Position numbers and translations under genes: made by a program
Source of the DNA: Siphonodentalium dalli
Lineage: Eukaryota; Mollusca; Scaphopoda; Gadilida; Siphonodentaliidae
NCBI GenBank assembly: GCA_032622095.1
Contig: CP136067.1
Location: forward strand, 119,399,281-119,463,280
Direction of reading: 5' to 3'
Length of the DNA stretch: 64,000 nucleotides
Part shown: positions 32,466 to 43,119 of the stretch, piece after piece
Layout of the letters: every line of letters begins with the position of its first letter
How positions within the stretch are numbered: the first letter of the stretch is position 1
Notes under the pieces: model-generated
The model's input: the letters and a program-made list of their open reading frames with translations, nothing else
What the model was told of the DNA's origin: nothing
The model's database searches: none

Positions 32466-33670
32466 TACCACCCTGGTCAAGTGGTCCTGCTAATGTGCTA
32501 TGGTGCGGTTGGGTCCTGCTGAATTGCTATGATGGTGTTAGGGCAAATTGATGCTGTTAACAAAAAGTATCGTTGTATTTTTTTAATTTGTATTTTTCGC
32601 GTTGTTCCGATAATCTGAACATATCGAACGCCATTATGCGTATCAAGCATTCAAGGACGCATAGGCTGCGGACACACGTACCACAGTAGCGATGGCATAG
32701 TATAGGTGTGACAATTTATTATGGTGAAGTTTGGTGACAATTGTTCGTCATAATTAATATGCCATAGCCAGTCATGTTGCCCGCTGAGTTTCCGCACAAT
32801 GAGTCGACTGGACCAATTAACCCATTACGTTTCACCTAGATTTATCTCTACCCATTACGTTTTGCTAAATTGTATTCGCTACGATATATATAATTGCACG
32901 ATAGATCGTCCAGAATTGTGTTTGGCCGTGGCCTAGTGGCAATTCCTCATTGACTCACATGGCATGCATGTGATACGTTTTTTGTATATGATCTCCATGC
33001 ATGTTTATCTACTTATATTAATGTCATTAATAAGAACAATCATGGCTGTTGACAGAAATGGGTTATTCATTAAGTTATCAAGTGGACTTGTGTGTTAGCA
33101 TGCAAAATATAACACTGCGTGTTGAGTGAAGATCAACACCGACAAGACATTCACAGGTAGATACATCCTTGATATATCGACCGTCGCTCGGTAGACTCAT
33201 TGTGCGAATTTGCAGAGGGCGACATGGTTTGCTATGGCATATTAATTATGAGGACCAATTGTCACCAAAATCCACCATAATAAATTGTCACAACTACTAT
33301 GCCATCGCTACTGTGGTACGTATGTCCGCAGCCATTGATTGCGAAATATGTTTAATACTGGTTGTACTATAGTTGTTGAAAATCAACTATAATCAAGATG
33401 ATTATTCACATTGTTTTAGAAACACCAGCGAAGGCATTATTATATTTTTCAAAAATATATACACGTATGTTCTTGAGTGTTTCATACACACACGTGTTGT
33501 TTCTCAAATCGGTCGGTTTAGCCAAACACCGCGAAAATGACAATTTTAGAAAAAAAATAACGGTACTTTTCCGTAACGGCATCAGTTTACCCTACCGCAT
33601 CATAGCAATTCAGCAGGACAACCAGCATTATAGCATATTAGCAGGATTACTTGACGGGGGTGGTTACGAC
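32466..33670. mobile_element. Fold-back element with ~160-bp arms, containing a nested MITE
   Basis: 32466-32625 (GTTACCACCCTGGTCAAGTG, GTCCTGCTGAATTGCTATGA, GGGCAAATTGATGCTGTTA, TATTTTTCGCGTTG) is the inverse of about 33500-33670 (AACACCGCGAAAATGACAAT, AACGGCATCAGTTTACCCTA, TCATAGCAATTCAGCAGGAC, ACTTGACGGGGGTGGTTAC). The 675-bp MITE at 32661-33335 sits between the arms, so the fold-back existed before the MITE inserted or was built around it. A 102-codon frame over 33398-33706 overlaps the right arm and is not supported as a gene. Confidence 0.75.
32661..33335. mobile_element. CTGCGGAC-ended MITE family, copy 2
   Basis: Collinear with 25545-26199 over the full length. The left TIR is GGCTGCGGACACACGTACCA then CAGTAGCGATGGCATAG; the right TIR is CTATGCCATCGCTACTGTGG then TACGTATGTCCGCAGCCAT. 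The interior shares GTCCAGAATTGTGTTTGGCC, ATTAATAAGAACAATCATGG and AACACTGCGTGTTGAGT. No coding capacity is seen. Confidence 0.87.
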
Positions 33671-35804
33671 AGCAAATTATCCGTCCTAGGCAGTCAATAT
33701 ATGTAAACTGCATGCAACACGAATATGTTATAGTCATTGCAAACATCAGTGGGTGACAAATGGTAACACCGGTGTATGGATTTATAGAATATAATGGTTT
33801 CCCTGCAGCAGTTAACTCACAGGCAGATTGATCAGGCAATTATACAATTAATGGCAGCAAAAGTCGATGCATACCCACGGAGATAAATTGCCTCAGGTTC
33901 TTTGAATGAGTTGATCAAGCACACCTTTTTTATCATCAATCACATTGATGGCAGTGATGTTCTGCGGGATACCCGCTGGTGCATGCTTAGCAACGTACCG
34001 ATTCTTCACGTTGTCATCACAATACGGATTAATTGAATGACAATGACTGCAGTAGAATTATATATATATGGGCAATTTGGATATATTGAATTATCAAAGC
34101 TAATCGACCATGATCTTCATAATTCAGACTAAAAGCAAACGCGTTTCTGGCGGCAAGATAGACCTCACTGGAACCAGTAGCTTCCAGGTTTGGAATTCCA
34201 GTGAGCAAACTTTTTATTTGGCCGGCGGCTTTGTTAGAAACGAAAACTTAATTTCTGGAAACACTCATTTGGGTCAAATGTCGCCTGCAAGTGTCTGTGT
34301 TGTTAACACATCTAGATTTATTTTATTGAAGAAGAGAATAATTAGTAAATTCTGAGTCTAAAATGTACCAAATTTCAAATTGTAATTGAATGTGATTAAT
34401 GGATGCGGATGCACGGCGAGGATGGTAATGTATGCTGGTGATTTGGCTCATTTGTTGCATATATTATTTGGAGATTGTCCCATAAATGGCCGGAATTTAG
34501 TGTATAGTACCCTTTTAATGGAAATTCCGGAATATATCCGATTTCATCATAAATAATAGACACGTTTTGACGTTAAGTAGTTCGTTTGATGAATAATCAT
34601 CCGCCGCTGACGACGAAGAATGCGTGTATCAATAGAACATTATATGTTCGAGTAATCTTAAAATGTTCCAACTTACAGCGCGGTTCGCAAAAAAAACCCC
34701 AAAAAACATGAAACAAAAACTCTCCGCGATCAAGTGGATACCCACCAGAATTTCGGGTGTCAAAGCCGCGGCGATATGCTATAAACAGATGTCACCAAAC
34801 CGGAGTTGGAATGTCAAAGATTCGGATTAAATATTTCGCATCTTGATTGTTTTTGTTAAAGAATTAGCACTGATAAGGACTCAATACTAGTCACGCATTT
34901 CAGTGAATCGATGTTCAACTATTAGTCATAATAATTATGCAATATATATTAAGTCATACTTCACTAACATCTATCAATTGTTTCAGTAACTGTTACTCAC
35001 TTATGTACTTATGACGATGGCGTGGCCCATATATGATGAAGATCGCCTAACATTTCCATAAATCATTGGTTAAGCTGGTTCCGCCATTGGATTGGATTGG
35101 GTTAGGATTTAGAGGGTAGAAAAGTTGTGGAATGGCAGGTACATCATGACGTGAGCTAATACAAGTTTGAAAATATCCCCACTATCTTTCGGACAGGTCT
35201 GTACGTGGAAGATATTTCATTGTTGTGTGTGTGTGTTGTGGGGTGGGTGCATGTGCGCATGATGTCGTATTCGTGTGGTTTGTTTTTGTTTTAATTTTCT
35301 GTTAATATATATGTTTAGTAGGCTATTTTCGAATAGTATGAGTTCGGAACTGTACAGTGAAGGGAAACATTAAACAGTGTAAATCATGGGTGAGCAGGGA
35401 CGTGGCTTGAGGTGTCTCAGTTAAGGTGTCTACCCAAGAGTTTCTTGATGCACCCAGGATCGTGAAGTTTCATTTGCACTTATAGTCCAGTAAAAATACG
35501 TCTTGTTTCTCGCAATTACCATATTTCTTTTCGGTTGCATTTGTTTGTGGGTAGGGGAAATTGAAAATGACCCAACAAGAAGTGCATTTAAATAGTGAGG
35601 ACCTGTTATATACCAAACGGAATGTCGTGAATTTCTTTACACTCGCGTATCACTAAGCCAGTATAGTACATAATGTTATAAAAGTTATGCTCTCAGCTAT
35701 GTCCTAGAAAATTAAATTGTATGCCTGAGCTGGCATTGAATACTGTCTTATCTATAAAATATGTACTACTCACTTATCTAATACTCCAAAAAATATAGTA
35801 ATGT
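33671..35804. other. No recognised gene
   Basis: Two kilobases in which I find no homology or strong repeat. A (GT)n stretch lies at 35221-35237. An 81-codon frame at 34110-34355 (plus) shows no family I know. Confidence 0.3.
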
Positions 35805-35920
35805 TACTTGGTGCCTAGCATGATAATGGCTGATGTGTGAACTGTGTGATTCAGAAAGTGCACTTTGTGAGTCACACACCTCACAGATCGGGTATTGTCA
35901 TGCTGGGTACCAAGTAACTA
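35804..35920. repeat. ~115-nt imperfect hairpin
   Basis: GTTACTTGGTGCCTAGCATG then ATAATGGCTGATGTGTGA (from 35805) is inverted in CTCACAGATCGGGTATTGTC then ATGCTGGGTACCAAGTAAC (ending 35919). A GAACTGTGTGATTCAGAAAG-type region forms the loop. It resembles a very short fold-back MITE. GTGTGACTCACAAA recurs near 36118. Confidence 0.75.
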
Positions 35921-37061
35921 TAAATGGTGGCCAGAATCTAAGATCCCATGTATCATCACTTTAAGTCCAAGGTTAAGTGTTACCTTTAAGATGATGACTT
36001 TCATCATGTCAACATGTGATTTTTCTTCATCACCCCGGATCAGGTGTCTTTTTGTCATTTACCATAACCTAAGTCATTGCTAGGTTATTTAACATAATAT
36101 TCACTTATTTGTGAAATGTGTGACTCACAAAATCTAACTAGCAAATGTTATAACAAGCAAACATTTCGTTTCAGCTAAACGTTTTATGTTGTAAATGCTG
36201 ACCAGAAACCATGATTATCACTTTAATTGCACGAATATGTGTTGCCTTCTTACTGTTGACTACAATGTTGTTGATATTTGTGTTCTCTGTATTTTGTGCC
36301 AGACTTTTCTTGCCACCCATCATAGTCTATACTATGTTGATTTATTCCCACTTCCCAATTACATATGATCATCACATATTATACCACCACCCATTGGGAT
36401 GGAATCGAAACCTCACAAAAAGCACATTGACACCAACTAATGCATACATGTATTTTCCCCACCTCTAATCCAAGTTTACCTAATCTTGCGAATTGAGGAT
36501 CACGTGACCTTATTCCTTTCCCTTTATATTGTCTTATTCTTTTGGAAATTCACTCGAAACTACCCTACACATGTATCAATAAATTAAGCCAACTAACTAA
36601 GTGTGCACTGTAATATAATATATGTAAAGAAACGTTTAAAGAATAAATTAATTAATTAATTAAAAAAACAAAACACAAAACAAATAACACTATAATAATC
36701 CCTTTCTTTTCAAAACTAATTCGAAAATGTCCCACATTATATAAGTTAAAAGACAATGCAATAAGAAATTGAACGACTTTACAAACAACTGCCAGTATAT
36801 ATCACTTACCAACTGAGGTCTCATGATCCTTAATTCTGCCTGACTACCTAAATTCTGGTTTCCTCCCAGTGGCACCCTGACTCACCCTGCGTTACATACA
36901 TTGCCAGGGCCCAACGAAGCCCACACCACTCGACATCTACCCCACTCAACATCCACTACTGTAGTGTTTCCATAGACCAAGCCACGGTCAACCCCATCCG
37001 GCCACATAAGTGCAAGTACCACCCCCCCCCAAATCATGTACTCAAATTGCAACAGTATGAA
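35921..37061. other. No recognised gene
   Basis: Plus and minus frames of 60-85 codons are hydrophobic or low-complexity and show no domain. A (TTAA) tract lies at 36646-36664 and a C9 run at 37022-37030. Confidence 0.3.
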
Positions 37062-38186
37062 CTACATACTTTCATATGATGACACTGTCCCCAAACAACT
37101 ACCAAACTCAGAAGCATGTGCGACCACAGGCACTTTGTAGAAAACAGTGTTTGCATAATATATATACATATAAGACAAGGCTAGACAACTTTCGGTTTCC
37201 GATTCCCTAAATTCGTTGCATTTCTGACTCACTGAACCGATTATGGCCGCGTAAACGGCATTGTCGCTTGTTTTTCTTCTTCCAAAGGTGAATGAAAACC
37301 TCCTTACACTGTCAAATGCAGTGGAATGTCCAAAAACAACTTTTGTATTCTTTGAAGTGAGAAAATTGCTTCGAATCACTGCATTAACATGCACTCTACG
37401 GTTGGCGATTATCGCAATACGATAGGGGAACACTCCGACGTTCGTACTCAGATTTCACCAATTTTTGTACCTTGCTTGCCTGTCCCAAGTTTCACGGGAA
37501 AATGTCCAGTTTGATTCTATTTGTCGTTATATATATATATTTATCACCCCATTTGTTATTCCTTTTCATAAAAATAAAATAAAACAAGCCGAAGATGATA
37601 TGTTTAAAATGTCTTAAGCATGAAATTGGCGATAAGTTGTTATCAGAGTACGTTATACTTGTGATAGTTACGTTACGCACACGGTGTTCCCCTATCGTAT
37701 TAGCAAATGTGACTCTTTCTCATTGGTCGATATTTAATATACATATTTTTTTTTTTCTGACCGTGTTTTCGTAAACAAAACCACGTGAATATCGACCAAT
37801 CAGAAAGAGTGGCATATTTTGTCACGATTAATGGCGAATCAGGCCATGTTTATGCATCGATTAGAAAGATTTCTACGACTTGAAAGTATAAAACAGGTTT
37901 ATATCGGCATTCTGCATCATTGTACATGGTAAGGAGGGTCTCTATCACTTTTGGAAGGAGCAATATACGCGACAATACCGTTTACCCGACCATAATCGGT
38001 GCAGTGAGTCAGAAATTCAACGGTGACGGTCGTACTGCGCTATTCCGTACCGAATATTGTCACCCCCTGTGGTATGTATATAAGGTATATTTTCAATATT
38101 TTTTTGCTACAAGCTCCCCGTGTGTGCGACGAGTCGGAATACATACTTACCATGCATCCTTACGGCTGGAATTGTTTAAATATTAA
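37062..38186. repeat. Inverted duplication with an open frame in one arm
   Basis: The left arm (about 37220-37437) and right arm (37680-37702 plus 37830-38015) are reverse complements at roughly 75-80% by eye. The minus-strand left arm lies in a 123-codon frame (37433-37062). The plus-strand right arm reads the same protein text: VRRFSFTFGR and DNAVYAAIIGSVSQK against VRRVSITFGR and DNTVYPTIIGAVSQK, but is broken by a stop upstream. I do not recognise the protein. It could be an exon or transposon coding remnant captured in a fold-back. Confidence 0.6.
37698..37834. mobile_element. ~135-bp MITE-like hairpin nested in the right arm
   Basis: CAAATGTGACTCTTTCTCAT then TGGTCGATATTTA is inverted in TGAATATCGACCAATCAGAA then AGAGTGGCATATTTTG. 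It sits exactly where the right arm of the surrounding inverted duplication is interrupted relative to the left arm, so it looks like a later insertion. Confidence 0.7.
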
Positions 38187-38775
38187 ATTATTCCTCCTTT
38201 CCATCCTGAACATCAACTGACACCCACTTTCCATTAACATCGAGGAAAATCTTGCGAAAACTTATGTGCTCCTGCAATAATATCACCGCTGAATACTGAT
38301 TCTCATCACGACGAACACCAGGTCCCACTACACACGACCCATTTCTATACGCGAACAGTGGGTGAAAAATTAAGGAGGTTACCCCGTGACATTATTCAGA
38401 CAATGACATTGCTAAGTTTTTGTAGGTAAGGATTCGGATTCTACACTTACATGTAGGTCTGCATGACTTGCCAATGTCATCGGCAACAACCACCTCCCCC
38501 CACACACCCACCCAAGAGTAGCGGGTCCCCCATTCAATTAAAAACACCCATCCCAAGTACCCTATACGAAGATATGCCCTCGCCTGAAACCCAAATCATT
38601 CCATTGAAACTTGTATGCTTGTTTTGTGCACTTGAATACTTCACAAAACCTACACTATGTATCTGAAACTGATCCATATCTAACTGATGAGAATACTGAC
38701 ATACTAGTACCCCAAATGGTAGCCACTGCCGGAGAGTCCAAACATTTTATCAGTGAAATAGCCCATGGTAGCTGA
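38187..38775 (+). other. 5' region of the LINE or its flank; no clear ORF1
   Basis: A 67-codon frame (38463-38666) with a proline-rich start and a following open stretch to a stop at 38773 may be the remains of a LINE 5' region or ORF1. Nothing in it is diagnostic. Confidence 0.3.
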
Positions 38776-39540
38776 AATAACAATGCATATAGAGAGGCAG
38801 TTGGCAAATTCTACAATTGCTTGAACCGCGGCCGCCATAGATTACCGAAAATAAACGTGTGTCGTACACGATGTGGCCTAAGGATAAAACACTATAACTT
38901 GAGACATGTCATGGTATCCGCTCTCACGTTATCTCTATTGTTACTGATATCAGGTAACGTTCATTTAAACCCAGGACCAAAATATGTACTAACAATATAT
39001 ATTCTCCACTACAATATTCGGAGTATTCGACACAAGCTTGAAAGTATCATGCACATTATTGAAGAATATCATGTATTATGCTTTACTGAGACACACCTCC
39101 AGGAAAATTACCCAAACGAAAAAAAATTAATTCAAAACAAAGACCAAGGGTGGTGTCGCGGTGTATTTTTCAAGCAAGGTTTCTTATCGGCCCCTCCCTG
39201 AGCTTCAGTTTGATGACGATGTGCTATGGTTCGAAGTAAATTCCCGAGACAATTTCCTATTGTGTGTAACATATAGATCGGACCGCGAATGCCTAGCTAA
39301 CTACTGGGAATCTCTGCTGTCTTCACTACACCATGCATTATCGCTAAACCCCTCTATTGTCTTAGTCGGAGACTTGATTTGTGACCTCCTTGAGCGACCG
39401 GTTCACTACAGGATATCATGGCTGAGCTAACACTAAAAAATGTCACCGACGAGCCGACGCGCATAGACGGTACAACGCGCACGCTGATTGACCCAATTAT
39501 TATCTCCGATACCGTATCGGCGCTTAATCCCTCAACACTT
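38776..39540 (+). pseudogene. LINE ORF2 N-terminus and endonuclease domain
   Basis: After the stop at 38773 the frame runs through NNNAYREAVGKFYNCLNRG, a hydrophobic stretch (ALTLSLLLLISG) and LHYNIRSIRHKLESI. This last is endonuclease motif I, and its Asn is retained. LCFTETHLQ contains the catalytic Glu. A frameshift near 39165 moves to VLWFEVNSRDNFLLCVTYRS and ILVGD-like text read here as VLVGDLICDLL; the usual GDFN Asn is replaced, so the active site is damaged. A second shift near 39415 leads to EPTRIDGTTRTLIDPIIISD, where the Asp before the ISD segment is kept. The final Ser-Asp-His motif is not recognisable. The first true ATG is at 38911; earlier codons are open from 38776. Confidence 0.8.
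38953..38979 (+). other. Degenerate 2A-like motif in the LINE N-terminus
   Basis: The residues GNVHLNPGP follow a leucine-rich stretch. Ribosome-skipping 2A-like peptides have the form D(V/I)ExNPGP, and such motifs are known near the N-terminus of some animal non-LTR ORF2 proteins. Here NPGP and Val are kept, but the Asp and Glu are replaced by Asn and His, so activity is doubtful. Confidence 0.6.
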
Positions 39541-39957
39541 GAGCCCGGAACTTTGTGAAAATGAATAATATTATCAGTAATACTGATTGGTCTAGTTATC
39601 CGAGCGATGTAGGATCATGGAACATGGAACATGGACAACTGGTCTGGTGCTAGATTGTTGGGTATATTCCACAACCAAAAATTCAAACTAAGACATACCT
39701 TGTGTAAACAACATGGTTGAACATAGCTAAAACATGCATACCTAATCACATGGCGACAATTAGGACAGATCACAAACCATGATTTGACTCCAAATTGCGA
39801 ACTCAGATACGAAAGAGTGATCGGCTAAGAAAAATTGCCATAAACAAAAATACACCCCACCATTGGGACAGTTATAAGCGCGCCCGAAATAAAGCAAATA
39901 ATATGAAAAACATTTGCAAAGGCCACGTTCCTGGAAAAGATTGACTGTTCCCTGACA
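39541..39957 (+). pseudogene. Linker between LINE endonuclease and reverse transcriptase, decayed
   Basis: The text is readable with stops and shifts: AKTCIPNHMATIRTDHKP, DSKLRTQIRKSDRLRKIAIN, and WDSYKRARNKANNMKN. This is the basic segment that usually precedes the RT domain in such elements (ARECIP..., W..Y...RN). No continuous frame survives. Confidence 0.65.
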
Positions 39958-41067
39958 TTGGAAAAAAACTCAAAATATTTCTGGAAAATCACCAAACAAT
40001 TTTTAAACAATTTCAACTCGGATACCAGCATACCGGACGTGTTAGACTCGGGGGATGTCATCGAAGATGACTACAAGAAAGCAGAAATCATTAATGAAAC
40101 ATTCATGAAAAATAGTCTTATATATAATTTACCAGGCGAATTGCCTACTTTCGGGTTCAGGACTAAGAAAACACTGAGCTCAATCACTACCAGTGAATCT
40201 GAAATCCAAACCATACTGAAAGCCTTGCCATCTGGAAAAGCCACTGGCCATGATGAAATAAGTAACCGGATGTTGCGTGAAACCAAATTTACCGTGTGTA
40301 AACCACTAAAGATACTTTTTAACCAGTCACTTAACTCATGTATCTTCCCGTCTGAATGGAAAAAAAACGATGTTATCCCAATTTACAAAAAAGGGGATAG
40401 ACGGGATGCAAATAACTATAGACCCAACTCCCTGTTGTGTTGTATAGCCAAAGTTTTCGAAAAAAAAATATTTAAAAAGGTCTTTAGTCACTTGCATGAC
40501 AACAATCTCCTGTATGAATATCAATCTGGCTTCTTACCTGGACATAGTACCGAATTACAGCTATTAGAAATATATCACAAACTATCGCAAGCGGCGGATA
40601 ATGGTCTGACAACCTGTGGCGTTTTTTGTGATGTCTCAAAAGCGTTTGACAAAGTTTGGCATCGCGGCCTGCTCCTGAAACTTGAACGCTATGGAATTTC
40701 TGGAAGTTTATTAAAGTGGCTCGGTAGTTATCTTCATATTCGTATGCAGAGAGTTAGGGTTAATAATGACTTATCGTCATATAAAACAATTGGTGCCCGT
40801 GTCCCTCAAGGGTAAGTTATCGGTCCTACTCTATGTTTGATATACATCAATGACATAGCCGATACCATAACATCGGTCACGCGCCTGTTCGCCGATGACA
40901 CGTGTATAATGCAAACCGCACTTACTAGAGAAGATATTGAAACAAATCTCAATTGTGATTTAAATTCCCTTCATGACTGGGCCGCCAGGTAACTAGTGAA
41001 ATTCAACCCGGACAAAACAAACGCACTTCTATTCACCCGAGCAAACAACCAACACCCTTGCCTTGAT
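39958..41067 (+). pseudogene. LINE reverse-transcriptase domain
   Basis: A 285-codon frame (39958-40815) shows the RT order: SGKATGHDEISNRMLRE; NDVIPIYKKGDRRDANNYRP; YQSGFLPGHST; CDVSKAFDKVWHRGLLLKL (motif A, catalytic Asp); and VPQG. There TAA at 40813-40815 replaces the usual next residue, often Ser. Continuing in the same frame: VIGPTLCLIYINDIADT; LFADDT (motif C, both Asp present); then a second stop (TAA 40990-40992); then LVKFNPDKT. A one-base loss near 41067 moves the remainder to a new frame. All catalytic Asp residues remain, so the inactivation looks recent relative to the other LINE fragments here. Confidence 0.92.
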
Positions 41068-42018
41068 TTGCTGGGACACGGGTGAGCTTTGCCCAATCAC
41101 ATCAACATTTAGGCGTCGAATTACAAGTTAATTTCAAATGGGATATACACATACATGTACTATCAATCTACAAGAAAGCATCATCCCGATTATCACAGTT
41201 ACGGAAATTAAAGAACATACTAAATCGCCACACTCTAGAAATTATGTACTTCTCGTTTATTAGACCGATCCTAGACTATGCCAGCCCCGTCTGGGCGTGT
41301 GCCGCCGATATTCATCTCACAAAATCGGAAAACTTACAGTGTGATGCCGCACGAATTGTTTCCGACTGTACAAGGTCCGTACCCAAAGTTCGCCTACTCT
41401 CAGAAGTGGGTTGGCAAACAATATCTGAACGCCGACACGTCAAAACGTTTCATAAAATCGCAACCGGAAACGCCCCAAATTATTTACTAAAAGCCTTACC
41501 ACAGAAAGTAGAAGCCTCTACAGATTATAACTTGAGGGACGGTACCAACTTTATTCCCATTCGAGCGGCACCCAGTTTTCGCGCAACATTTCCCCCGCCC
41601 TTTTTTAACGAGTGGAACCAATTAACACACAATCAGAGGTGTCTGAAAACCGACCCTTTTAAAAATGCTATTGAGGTGAAAATGCCAAGACCACCAATGT
41701 ACTATACTACAGGCAAAGGTACTCTGAACATTCTTCATTGTAGAATCAGATGCTGCTGTAGTGATCTTAATCTCGATAAACTAAAAAAAACTATATAGCT
41801 TTATATCCATCATATGCGCGTGGTAACCCCATCGAAGATGCTTATCACTACTTCTTTGAATGTGTTTACTATACACATATAAGACAGGAACTATTCGATA
41901 ATTTGATACAATTTGGCAATATGACACTGAAAACCTGGTAATAGGAAACCCCTTAATTAGTGACCACGATAATACTGAAATGTTCATGGCCGCTAATAAA
42001 TACATTGCACTGTCATAA
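41068..42018 (+). pseudogene. LINE ORF2 C-terminal region
   Basis: The 238-codon frame (41082-41798) begins TRVSFAQSHQHLGVELQ and carries YASPVWACAADIHL and LLSEVGWQTISERRH, the usual post-RT helix-rich region. It runs off into a stop at 41796-41798. In a shifted frame 41818-42018 encodes GNPIEDAYHYFFECVYYTHI then RQELFDNLIQFGNMTLK, the zinc-knuckle-like tail. After a further shift near 41938 it ends NTEMFMAANKYIALS with a stop at 42016-42018. Confidence 0.85.
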
Positions 42019-42573
42019 CGATTCTCGTGAATCCAGTGGACTTGGATCAGTCTTACTACAAAACTTCTTACTTATTACAAAACCTAATACAAAACAAAAT
42101 TACATACATGTATGGGAGTTACCCATTATATAGTTTTCTTTGTTGCACAAACTGAAATAATTTATTTTTGTTTGTTTGTTTGCCGCATTATACTTTGTTT
42201 AGTGAGGCACCGCCCGACCTGGCCACAACTCCCACCACACATCAGCCCATTAATCCAGTACTATCACGCCCCCTTAGTAACCAGTAATCAAGATCTCACT
42301 GAATCATTTATATATTATAAAATGTACTAAATGACATCGCATATTATTGTTCTGCATACAACGACCCGCCGTTGTCCAACCCGCCCCAATAGTATACACA
42401 TTATAAATACATCAACTATACATGTATATTCGCCTTGTCGATTCGGTCGGTGCCTCTCTAGCCCCTCTTTGTGTATCTGGGAACGGGACAAATCTAAGTG
42501 TCGGCACTTGTGTCCCAATCCCAATTGTTGTATGTATATTTACATGTATATATGGCAATAAAATATGTTTAAA
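42019..42573 (+). other. LINE 3' UTR and terminus
   Basis: Non-coding sequence ends with GGCACTTGTGTCCCAATCCC, TTGTTGTATGTATAT and GGCAATAAAATATGTTTAAA. The AATAAA in the last 20 bases is a plausible polyadenylation signal, and the element ends without a long A tail. The last 149 bases (42425-42573) recur at 15326-15476. Confidence 0.8.
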
Positions 42574-43119
42574 CTAAACAGAATGTTTCATAGGCTGAAC
42601 CAGAAATCCGACACAGAGCTCCAATATGGCGGCCAAGATGGCGGCGGAAATATCACCACATATCATTACTCCTTTTTAGTGCAGCGGCCAAATTCCAGAA
42701 AGTGGTCGGGTATCCCTATATACACACGGTACAACAAGTTGAAACCAATTTAAAAAAAAGACAAATTATAGAGTGTTCACGAAAATGGCAGTAAAAATAA
42801 CGGAATCACTTCACTGGTCCATATTGTCAAACGACGATGAATGATAACCGCCAGTGACTTCTTCCAGAAATTTGCGATTTTGGTAAATCGAGGCATGTGG
42901 CAAAGTCCTAACTTGTTTCTCAACAATTTTGCTGTCAAGATGTCTGTATCATACCATGTCTCTACTTGACAAGAACATAATTGTTGGTTAATTTTGATTT
43001 CCCTGCCATTTGGAGCCGAAATTTTTTTTTTGTTGCTGAAAATCGCTCTTTTACATTGAACTAATTTTGTTCAAACATTGTCATTCAAACTAATATCGAA
43101 ATAATGACAAACTATTTAC
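42574..43119. other. No recognised gene
   Basis: The interval contains CCAATATGGCGGCCAAGATG then GCGGCGG near 42622 and a T9-11 run near 43022. Nothing else is supported. Confidence 0.3.

Larger units (their letters stand above)
38776..42573 (+). mobile_element. Near full-length, decayed non-LTR retrotransposon (CR1/jockey-like layout)
   Basis: The components occur in canonical order: an N-terminal leader with a 2A-like motif, apurinic-type endonuclease, reverse transcriptase, C-terminal zinc-knuckle region, and a 3' UTR with AATAAA ending in AAATATGTTTAAA. The total is about 3.8 kb. Endonuclease-RT LINEs nick target DNA and reverse-transcribe their own RNA at the nick. Here in-frame stops (40813, 40990) and several one-base frameshifts preclude activity. 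The 3' boundary is fixed by the solo tail at 15326-15476. The 5' boundary is only approximate. I see no target-site duplication. Confidence 0.9.

Noticed and set aside
32196-32480. 94-codon minus-strand frame in a CpG-rich patch
   Set aside because: A third of it lies in a repeat whose other copy (24.05 kb) carries frame-breaking indels. The remaining part is suggestive but unrecognised.
33398-33706. 102-codon plus-strand frame
   Set aside because: It overlaps the right arm of a fold-back element, and its left-arm counterpart does not preserve the frame.
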